From NCBI GenBank assembly GCA_038531315.1, contig JBCBBT010000045.1, forward strand, positions 1 to 27,858: a stretch of DNA of 27,858 nt. Direction: 5' to 3'. Positions 1 through 5,951 of the stretch are shown piece by piece. The stretch's first letter is position 1. The number at the start of each line of letters is the position of its first letter. Source of the stretch: JAJFFW01 sp038531315 (lineage in GTDB: Bacteria; Pseudomonadota; Alphaproteobacteria; Caulobacterales; Parvularculaceae). Below the pieces are notes generated by a model. The model had not been told where the DNA came from, made no database searches, and saw nothing but the letters and a program-made list of their open reading frames with translations. The translations under genes and the position numbers were made by a program.

Positions 1-921
<921 letters not shown>

Positions 922-1090
922 GTCCTCATGCAGTCAGACGCCTCGGCGTTTGGCGAAACGAGGTTTGTTCATGCGCGGCGAACGGTTCGTTAACGGATCG
1001 TTTCCGCCATTGAGCGTTGGAAATTTGATAATGCAATCACTTCCGGCACGCGCCGGCGCTGATTGCGCTCTCGCATCACATCCGCTTCGC
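922..1090 (+). other. 23S-5S intergenic spacer
   Basis: The spacer of roughly 170 bases between the 23S and 5S genes contains no tRNA-like cloverleaf. It is expected to be removed by RNase processing of the primary rRNA transcript. I see short GC-rich inverted segments but no protein-coding signal. Confidence 0.7.
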
Positions 1091-1210
1091 CGGCCCGGTG
1101 GTTATAGCGGGGAGCCTCCACCCGATCCCATCTCGAACTCGGTCGTTAAATTCCCCAGCGCCGATGGTACTACGTCTCAAGGCGTGGGAGAGTAGGTCGC
1201 CGCCAGGCCT
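1091..1210 (+). rRNA. rrf: 5S ribosomal RNA
   Basis: A complete 5S rRNA of about 119 nt. The terminal helix is formed by GGCCCGG at 1092-1098 pairing with CCAGGCC at 1203-1209, with one C/A mismatch. Inside are the universal stretch CCCGATCCCATCTCGAACTC (about 1121-1140) and the loop segment GGGAGAGTAGGTCGCCGCC near the 3' end, both typical of alphaproteobacterial 5S. It lies downstream of the 23S gene and upstream of a terminator, which is the usual end of an rrn operon. No tRNA-fMet gene follows, unlike in some alphaproteobacterial rrn operons. Confidence 0.96.
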
Positions 1211-1249
1211 GCCAAGCAGATGCGCCCATATCTCATGTGAATTCAAAAA

Positions 1250-1280
1250 CCCCGACGCAGCAACGCGTCGGGGTTTTTTT
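1250..1280 (+). terminator. Intrinsic terminator of the rRNA operon
   Basis: A perfect 9-bp GC-rich stem, CCCCGACGC (1250-1258) with GCGTCGGGG (1265-1273), closes a 6-nt loop. It is followed directly by seven T residues (1274-1280) and preceded by five A residues, so the stem can extend as A-T pairs. This is a textbook Rho-independent terminator placed 40 bases after 5S. Confidence 0.95.
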
Positions 1281-1507
1281 ATTGCTTGGCTTTTGGCCAA
1301 TCGCGGCGCCGATCCGGACATGGACGCAATCGCCGGCGCAGTTCCTTAAAGTGCGTTGCGCGCTCGGGGCGAAGCGGTCGTATTGCAGCGGTCGTACTGC
1401 AGCGGTCCAGGCCTTGCAGAATTCGATCATAATGATGTGCTGCGTGATGGCTTTTGACGGCGCTGCCGCGTTACTATTGAAAGAAGAGAGTGGACGGGCA
1501 AGTTGAG
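1281..1507. other. Intergenic region between rrn terminator and methyltransferase gene
   Basis: About 230 bases without a convincing gene. The only structure seen is a short direct repeat at 1373-1410. A promoter for the next gene should lie here, but no good -35/-10 pair could be named. Confidence 0.5.
1373..1410 (+). repeat. Short tandem repeat, 14-nt unit, about 2.7 copies
   Basis: The unit AGCGGTCGTATTGC (1373-1386) is repeated as AGCGGTCGTACTGC (1387-1400), with a partial third copy AGCGGTCCAG (1401-1410). It lies about 100 bases upstream of the methyltransferase start. It could be a replication-slippage product or a repeated protein-binding site. Confidence 0.7.
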
Positions 1508-2209
1508 ATGACGCGTTTAGGGCAAATGGGGGCGTGCGCCGTTCTGGCGTTGGCGGTCGCGGCGTGCGGCCAGAAAAAAGACGATATTGCCGATCCGCTG
1601 CCGCCGCCTGCTTATGGAACCGAAGAACAGGCGAATGTGGACCTCTGGCTTGAGCGCATGGAGGTCGGCGGGCGCGAGCTTTATTCGGCGCGCTTTGACG
1701 TGGTCGATGCTGTCGGGTTGAGCGACGGCGCGCGGATTGCCGATATCGGCGCCGGCACCGGTCTTTACTCGCTTTTGTTTGCCGACAAGGTCGGGTCCGA
1801 CGGCGTCGTCTTCGCTGTTGATATTGAGCCGCGATTTTTAACGCTGATCAATCGCCGCGCTGCAGATCTCGATAATGAAAATATCGTATCAGTTCTCGGG
1901 CGGGATGCGTCGATCACCTTGCCGCCGGGATCGGTCGACATTGTTTTTATTTCTGACACCTACAATTATTTCGAAGACCCACAGAAATTGATGAAATCCG
2001 TCCACGAAGCGTTGGCGCCCGGGGGCAAGCTTTTCGTTCTGGATTTCGACATCAAGACCGACACGCCGCGGAACGAAAACAATGAGCATGTCCGCGTCGG
2101 CAAGGAAGCCCTCGCCAGCGAAATCGAGGCGTCGGGCTTCAGGCTTGTTGAAGACGTCGCGGTCGAGGGCCTCTCAGAGACCTACATGCTTCGGTTTGAA
2201 AAGGTCTGA
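1508..2209 (+). CDS. Lipoprotein-anchored class I SAM-dependent methyltransferase
   Basis: The 233-residue product has a bacterial lipoprotein signal peptide (Arg3, hydrophobic stretch 7-19, lipobox VAAC with Cys20) followed by a class I methyltransferase fold. Motif I is IADIGAGTG at 77-85, the acidic residue at the end of beta-2 is Asp105 (AVDIEP), and a post-I segment DIVFISDTYNYF lies at 144-155. The ATG at 1508 is chosen over the GTG at 1490 because only it gives a normal signal-peptide N-region; the GTG form adds Asp and Glu before it. The acceptor substrate is unknown. Signal-peptide-bearing predicted methyltransferases are known in Proteobacteria (COG4798-like), but SAM is a cytoplasmic cofactor, so a periplasmic enzyme is puzzling. 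The gene is monocistronic and converges on the dehydrogenase gene, 32 bases away. Confidence 0.85.
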   Translation: MTRLGQMGACAVLALAVAACGQKKDDIADPLPPPAYGTEEQANVDLWLERMEVGGRELYSARFDVVDAVGLSDGARIADIGAGTGLYSLLFADKVGSDGVVFAVDIEPRFLTLINRRAADLDNENIVSVLGRDASITLPPGSVDIVFISDTYNYFEDPQKLMKSVHEALAPGGKLFVLDFDIKTDTPRNENNEHVRVGKEALASEIEASGFRLVEDVAVEGLSETYMLRFEKV

Positions 2210-2241
2210 CCGGCCAATCAAGCGGACGCGCCTTTGGCGCA

Positions 2242-3687
2242 TTACTTGAGGCCGCCCATCAAGCCGTATTTCACGTTGATGTAGTCTTCGACGCCGTAAT
2301 AGGAGCCTTCCCGGCCCATACCGGAATCCTTGACGCCGCCAAACGGCGCGACCTCCGTCGACAGGATCCCTTCATTGATGGCGACCATCCCGTATTCGAG
2401 CGCTTCCATGACGCGCCAGGCGCGGCCGAGATCTTCGGTATAAAGATAAGACGCAAGCCCGAATTCGGTGTCGTTGGCGTATCGGATGACTTCTTCTTCA
2501 GTGTCAAACTTGAATAACGGCGCGATCGGACCGAAGGTTTCGTCGTTTGCGATCAGCATGTCTTGCGAGACGCCGGTCAGGACGGTCGGCTGGAAGAAAG
2601 TATGTCCCTTGGCGTGACGCGCGCCGCCGACCGCGACGGTTGCGCCTTTGGCGGTCGCATCTTCGATATGCTCTTCGACTTTTGCAACGGCGGAGGCGTC
2701 AATCAGCGGTCCCTGATCGACGCCGTCGTCAAGACCGTCGCCGATGGTCATGGCGCGGACTTTTGCGGCGAGCTTTTCAGCGAACGCGTCATAGACGCCG
2801 GCTTGTACGTAAAGCCGGTTGGCGCAAACGCATGTCTGTCCCGAATTTCGGTACTTCGAAGCCATCGCCCCGTCGACCGCGCGATCGATATCGGCGTCAT
2901 CGAAGACAATGAACGGCGCATTGCCGCCCAGCTCCATCGAAACCCGTTTCATGTGCTTGGCGGCGTTTGCGGCGAGTTGTTTGCCAATCGGGGTTGAGCC
3001 CGTGAAGGTGATCTTGCGCAATTTCGGATGCGCGCACATTTCATCGGCGATGGCGGCGGCCGATCCGGTGACCACATTGAGAACGCCTTTCGGCAGTCCG
3101 ACTTCTTCCGCGATGACGCCGTAAGCGATCGCCGAAAACGGCGTTTGGCTCGCCGGTTTGCAGACAATCGTGCAGCCGGTCGAGAGGGCGGCGGCGGCCT
3201 TGCGCGCGATCATGGCGGTTGGGAAATTCCACGGCGTGATCGAGCCGACGACGCCGACCGGCTCCTTGGTGACGACGATCCTTTTGTCAGGCCATGGCGA
3301 GGGGATAACATCGCCGTAGATGCGGCGCGCTTCTTCAGCGAACCATTTGAAAAACGCAGCGGAGTAGGCGACTTCGCCGGCGGCCTCGGCGAGCGGCTTG
3401 CCCATTTCGATGGTCAACAGCCGCGCAAGATCGTCTTTGTTGTCCATCAGCGCGTCATGGAAGGCCATGCAATAGCGGCTGCGCTCGCCGGCGGGCAGGG
3501 TGCGCCACTCCAGAAAAGCGTCTTGCGCGGCGTCAATCGCCGTGCGGGTCTCGGCGCCGCCAAATCTCGGGATCTGGCCGATAATCTCGCCTGTCGCCGG
3601 ATTGTTGACTGCGATCGTATCGCCATCAGCGCCCACCCACGCGCCGTTGATATAACACTCCTGTCTGAAAAATCGGCTGTCGATCAT
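2242..3687 (-). CDS. gabD: Succinate-semialdehyde dehydrogenase (NAD(P)+), aldehyde dehydrogenase superfamily
   Basis: The 481-residue protein matches the size of E. coli GabD (about 482) and oxidises succinate semialdehyde to succinate with NAD(P)+ at the end of the GABA shunt, in the cytoplasm. Visible motifs are the cofactor-binding segment TPWNFP (151-156), the catalytic-base segment MELGGNAP with Glu252, and the nucleophile segment GQTCVCANR with Cys286. The second cysteine two residues later (Cys288) is typical of GabD-type SSADH, where the pair can be redox-sensitive. The C-terminal segment PFGGVKDSGMGREG is also characteristic. The minus-strand ATG is preceded by GCAGGAG five bases away, a good ribosome-binding site. 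It is divergent from the crotonase gene across a 159-base region with a palindrome. A related semialdehyde specificity, such as glutarate semialdehyde, cannot be excluded. Confidence 0.93.
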   Translation of the reverse strand: MIDSRFFRQECYINGAWVGADGDTIAVNNPATGEIIGQIPRFGGAETRTAIDAAQDAFLEWRTLPAGERSRYCMAFHDALMDNKDDLARLLTIEMGKPLAEAAGEVAYSAAFFKWFAEEARRIYGDVIPSPWPDKRIVVTKEPVGVVGSITPWNFPTAMIARKAAAALSTGCTIVCKPASQTPFSAIAYGVIAEEVGLPKGVLNVVTGSAAAIADEMCAHPKLRKITFTGSTPIGKQLAANAAKHMKRVSMELGGNAPFIVFDDADIDRAVDGAMASKYRNSGQTCVCANRLYVQAGVYDAFAEKLAAKVRAMTIGDGLDDGVDQGPLIDASAVAKVEEHIEDATAKGATVAVGGARHAKGHTFFQPTVLTGVSQDMLIANDETFGPIAPLFKFDTEEEVIRYANDTEFGLASYLYTEDLGRAWRVMEALEYGMVAINEGILSTEVAPFGGVKDSGMGREGSYYGVEDYINVKYGLMGGLK

Positions 3688-3756
3688 GCTCGCGCTCCTG
3701 CTTGTTCGCCTGATAAATTAGTCTCAATGCCTGCAGAGAGCCAGCAGCGCCCCGGA

Positions 3757-3773
3757 AAATTCGCCGCGAATTT
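3757..3773. promoter_or_regulatory. Candidate operator palindrome in the gabD/crotonase divergent region
   Basis: A perfect inverted repeat, AAATTCG (3757-3763) and CGAATTT (3767-3773), with a 3-base centre CCG. It is flanked at greater distance by CCTGCAG (3730-3736) and CTGCAGG (3777-3783), another inverted pair. It lies midway between the two divergent start codons, where a shared repressor or activator would bind. The regulator is not in the window, so its identity is unknown. Confidence 0.4.
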
Positions 3774-3846
3774 CTGCTGCAGGCGGCGCTTTTCATTGGC
3801 CGGCGCGTCGGCGATGATGCGGCAAAGCCATCAGGAGGCCGCCCTC

Positions 3847-4617
3847 ATGACTGTTCTTTACGAACCCCACGGCGAGGCCGTCGTCAAAATCACTCTCAAC
3901 AGGCCAGATGCGTTAAATGCGTTCGACGCCGACATGCGCGGCGGGCTGCTCGACGCCGTTGCGCGCGCTTCGGCGGATGCGGCCGTGCGCGCTGTGGTGA
4001 TCACTGGAGCGGGGCGCGGGTTTTCCGCGGGCGCTGACGTCAAGGACATCTCAGGCGGGCGCAATGTTGAGGATATTCTGAATGCGGAATACGGCGCCTT
4101 TCTCACCGTCATCCGCACTTGCGAAAAGCCCGTCATCGCAGCGATCAACGGTCCCGCCGCAGGCATCGGGATGACGCTGGCGCTGACCTGCGATCTGCGG
4201 GTCATGGGCGAGGGCGCTTATTTGATGTCTGCGTTCGCCAATATCGGCCTCGTGCCCGATGGCGGGCTTTCTTATTTGCTGACCCGGGAGATGGGGTATG
4301 CGCGCGCCTATGAGGCGGCGATCCAAGCGGAGAAATTATCGGCGCAGACCTGTCTTGACTATAATCTTGTCAATCGCGTCGTCAGCGACGACGCTGTGGC
4401 CGACAATGCGCTCGAATGGGCGCAAAGCCTAAGCGAGCGCGCGCCGATTTCGAACGCGCTCACGAAGCGCGCCTTCAGAGCCGCCGCGCAGGGCCGGCTT
4501 TCCGACGCGATGGCGCTTGAGGCGTTTCTTCAGCGTACGGCGATCGTGAGTGAAGACTGCAAGGAAGGCGTCGCGGCGTTGTTCCAGAAACGAAAGCCTG
4601 CCTTTAAGGGCCGCTAA
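3847..4617 (+). CDS. Crotonase-superfamily protein (enoyl-CoA hydratase/isomerase, PaaG-like active site)
   Basis: The 256-residue product is a crotonase-fold acyl-CoA enzyme. The oxyanion-hole loops are present: GRGFSAGADVKD (56-67) and NGPAAGIGM (101-109). The two catalytic glutamates of true enoyl-CoA hydratases are not: the Glu144 equivalent is Thr110 and the Glu164 equivalent is Phe130. Instead Asp138 follows Pro137 in IGLVPDGG, as in PaaG-type isomerases (1,2-epoxyphenylacetyl-CoA isomerase) and related enoyl-CoA isomerases. An isomerase-like reaction is thus more likely than hydration. The ATG at 3847 is chosen because AGGAGG lies at 3833-3838, eight bases upstream; the long in-frame upstream extension overlaps gabD antisense and has no such site. 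It is divergent from gabD, so a shared carboxylic-acid catabolic role is possible but unproven. Confidence 0.88.
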   Translation: MTVLYEPHGEAVVKITLNRPDALNAFDADMRGGLLDAVARASADAAVRAVVITGAGRGFSAGADVKDISGGRNVEDILNAEYGAFLTVIRTCEKPVIAAINGPAAGIGMTLALTCDLRVMGEGAYLMSAFANIGLVPDGGLSYLLTREMGYARAYEAAIQAEKLSAQTCLDYNLVNRVVSDDAVADNALEWAQSLSERAPISNALTKRAFRAAAQGRLSDAMALEAFLQRTAIVSEDCKEGVAALFQKRKPAFKGR

Positions 4618-4650
4618 GGCGCAAACACTAAGGCGCACCGCTAAGGTGCA
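4614..4650 (+). repeat. Three copies of a 10-mer CTAAGGYGCA across two convergent gene ends
   Basis: Copies lie at 4614-4623, 4628-4637 (both CTAAGGCGCA) and 4641-4650 (CTAAGGTGCA). The first contains the stop codon of the crotonase gene and the last contains the complement of the gspO stop codon. Similar CTAAGGCGC-type units occur as dispersed intergenic repeats in some bacterial genomes; that comparison is from memory. Confidence 0.65.
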
Positions 4651-5453
4651 AAGGCGCCGCCGACGAAGGCGTTCGGGTTAATCGCATTGACGGCGACGCA
4701 AACGAGCCCGGCGAGTGCGAGCGCCGGCCCGAAGGGCAGTTCCGTATTTCGTTCAACGCCGATCCCGAACACTCTGGCGAGCGCGGCGCCGATCAGTGTC
4801 GCAAGCGCGGCGAGAAAGACTGTCGGCGCCAGAACAATCCAGCCGCCCCAAGCGCCGATGGCGGCGAGCAGCTTTGCGTCGCCGAGCCCCAAACCTTCGA
4901 CATTGCGGACCCGTTTGAATGTAACGCTCACGATGTAAAAGACGCCGTACCCGACGACGGCGCCAATCAGCGCATCGATGGTCGGCGAGAAGCGGCCGGT
5001 GATATTTGCGCCGATCCCGATCGCGATGAGGGGAAGCGTCAAAGCGTCCGGTAAATAGCCCGTCTCCAGATCAATCGCTGCGAGCGCGATCGCTGTCCAG
5101 GCGAACAAGGCGAACAAACCGGCGCTGACTGTGACGCCGAACAGAATGACGGAAGCGAGCGCCGCGCCGGCGCCGGCAAGCTCGATCGCCGGATAACGCC
5201 AGGAAATCCTCGCGCGGCAGGACCGGCAGCGTCCCCCGGAAATCAAAAAACTGAAAACGGGGATGAGTTCGAACGGCGACAGCGTCTTCCTGCAGGACGG
5301 GCAATAGGAACGCGGATGTGCGAGACCGCCGCGAGGTTCAGCAACATCGACAAGACGCCAGAGCGCCGGACCGCGATGAATGACGACGTTTAAAAAGCTG
5401 CCGATCAAAAGTCCGACGCTTCCTGCGCACAGATAGATGAAAGCGTCGGTCAT
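4641..5453 (-). CDS. gspO: Prepilin peptidase / leader peptidase and N-methyltransferase (GspO/PilD)
   Basis: The 270-residue inner-membrane aspartic protease cleaves class III signal peptides of pseudopilins and methylates the new N-terminus. The N-terminal motif GSFLNVVIHR lies at 18-27. The zinc-type tetracysteine is Cys51, Cys54, Cys76 and Cys79, marking the full bifunctional form. The two catalytic aspartates are Asp128 in AAIDLETGYLPD and Asp192 in GLGLGDAKLL. Several hydrophobic segments give a polytopic protein of normal length. The ATG has GGAGG seven bases upstream on the minus strand. The T2SS pseudopilin genes lie about 12 kb away on the opposite strand, so this is their most likely processing enzyme. 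It is transcribed divergently from the large lipoprotein gene, and the two may share a control region. Confidence 0.93.
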   Translation of the reverse strand: MTDAFIYLCAGSVGLLIGSFLNVVIHRGPALWRLVDVAEPRGGLAHPRSYCPSCRKTLSPFELIPVFSFLISGGRCRSCRARISWRYPAIELAGAGAALASVILFGVTVSAGLFALFAWTAIALAAIDLETGYLPDALTLPLIAIGIGANITGRFSPTIDALIGAVVGYGVFYIVSVTFKRVRNVEGLGLGDAKLLAAIGAWGGWIVLAPTVFLAALATLIGAALARVFGIGVERNTELPFGPALALAGLVCVAVNAINPNAFVGGAFAP

Positions 5454-5643
5454 CGGCGATCCTCCGGCGACGAGGGTATGCCGTTTTGTATCGGCGCGCG
5501 CGTACTGACGGCGCTTTGTCTGCGCGATTTTTCAGTCAGGCGTAATATGCAAATCGTTAGGGTTTTCATCCCGTGTTCCGTGGTGCGCTTGCGGGCCGGC
5601 GCGGTCGGCTGGCGTTTTAAGCATCAAGGTAATTCGGTTTGGG

Positions 5644-5692
5644 CGCATAAGAGTTGCCGAAATATCGCAAAACCGTTTTTTGGCTTTATGCG
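5644..5692 (+). other. Imperfect stem-loop in the divergent control region
   Basis: CGCATAA (5644-5650) pairs with TTATGCG (5686-5692). Inside, GCCGAAA (5656-5662) pairs with TTTTGGC (5678-5684) with one G-T pair, separated by an internal loop. It could be a structured leader, a weak terminator or chance. Confidence 0.35.
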
Positions 5693-5814
5693 GCCAGAAC
5701 CCCGCCAGGCGCATCTTCGAGCGCATTCAATGCATATCGGGTGAAAATAACAGTTTAGTCTGAACAGCTTCCTAGAATCGCCATTCCAAGCGACGCGACT
5801 TCGCGCCGTGAAGG

Positions 5815-5858
5815 CTGTCACAAAAGAGCAATATTCCTGTCACGCACCTGTCGCAGGC
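5815..5858 (+). promoter_or_regulatory. Candidate PhoB box array (11-bp phased CTGTCRC repeats)
   Basis: CTGTCAC occurs at 5815-5821 and 5837-5843, and CTGTCGC at 5848-5854. The starts are 22 and 11 bases apart, so the units share one 11-bp helical phase; the unit between them (from 5826) is degenerate. E. coli-type PhoB boxes are direct repeats of a CTGTCAT-like heptamer with 4-base spacers, giving the same 11-bp period. Here two spacers are AT-rich (AAAA, ATTC) and one is GC-rich (GCAC). The last heptamer ends 98 bases before the lipoprotein start, and a TAATTAT/TATCGC stretch lies 6-10 bases further on, roughly where a PhoB-dependent -10 element is expected. PhoB dependence is inference from pattern. 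Confidence 0.55.
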
Positions 5859-5860
5859 CC

Positions 5861-5870
5861 TAATTATCGC
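5861..5870 (+). promoter_or_regulatory. Possible -10 element downstream of the heptamer array
   Basis: The AT-rich TAATTATCGC begins 6 bases after the last CTGTCGC heptamer. The hexamer TATCGC at 5865-5870 sits 10 bases after it, a distance similar to the E. coli phoA promoter. It matches the consensus only partly. Confidence 0.3.
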
Positions 5871-5885
5871 ACGATCACGAAATGG

Positions 5886-5896
5886 TGTGGTCCACA
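5886..5896. promoter_or_regulatory. Short palindrome TGTGG-T-CCACA
   Basis: A perfect 5-bp inverted repeat with a one-base centre, located about 55 bases before the lipoprotein start codon. It may be a binding site for a second regulator, but it is short enough to be chance. Confidence 0.25.
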
Positions 5897-5951
5897 TCAC
5901 TTCTGTTGTTTTTCACTGGTTTTAACGCGCGATTTTTCGCGGGGGTTTGGC

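Larger units (their letters stand above)
5454..5951. other. Divergent control region between gspO and the lipoprotein gene
   Basis: About 500 bases with no convincing gene. It contains an imperfect stem-loop (5644-5692), a phased heptamer array resembling a PhoB box (5815-5858), a TAATTAT sequence (5861-5867), a palindrome TGTGG-T-CCACA (5886-5896) and a small hairpin at 5928-5941 just before the lipoprotein start. A reading frame continues upstream of the lipoprotein ATG through this region, but its extra residues carry no signal peptide and no ribosome-binding site, so it is read as noncoding. Confidence 0.7.

Noticed and set aside
950..1430. Short open frames across the 23S-5S spacer, 5S gene and terminator
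   Set aside because: They overlap structural RNA and a terminator and show no recognisable protein motif or ribosome-binding site.
2228..2240. GCGCC-TTT-GGCGC hairpin between the convergent methyltransferase and gabD genes
   Set aside because: The stem is only 5 bp with no T-run; too weak to call a terminator.
3028..3846. Long in-frame extension upstream of the crotonase ATG
   Set aside because: It runs antisense to gabD, has no crotonase homology, and the internal ATG at 3847 has an ideal AGGAGG site.
5808..5951. 48-residue N-terminal extension of the large lipoprotein
   Set aside because: It would bury the lipoprotein signal peptide and cover the heptamer array; the ATG at 5952 gives a normal lipobox.
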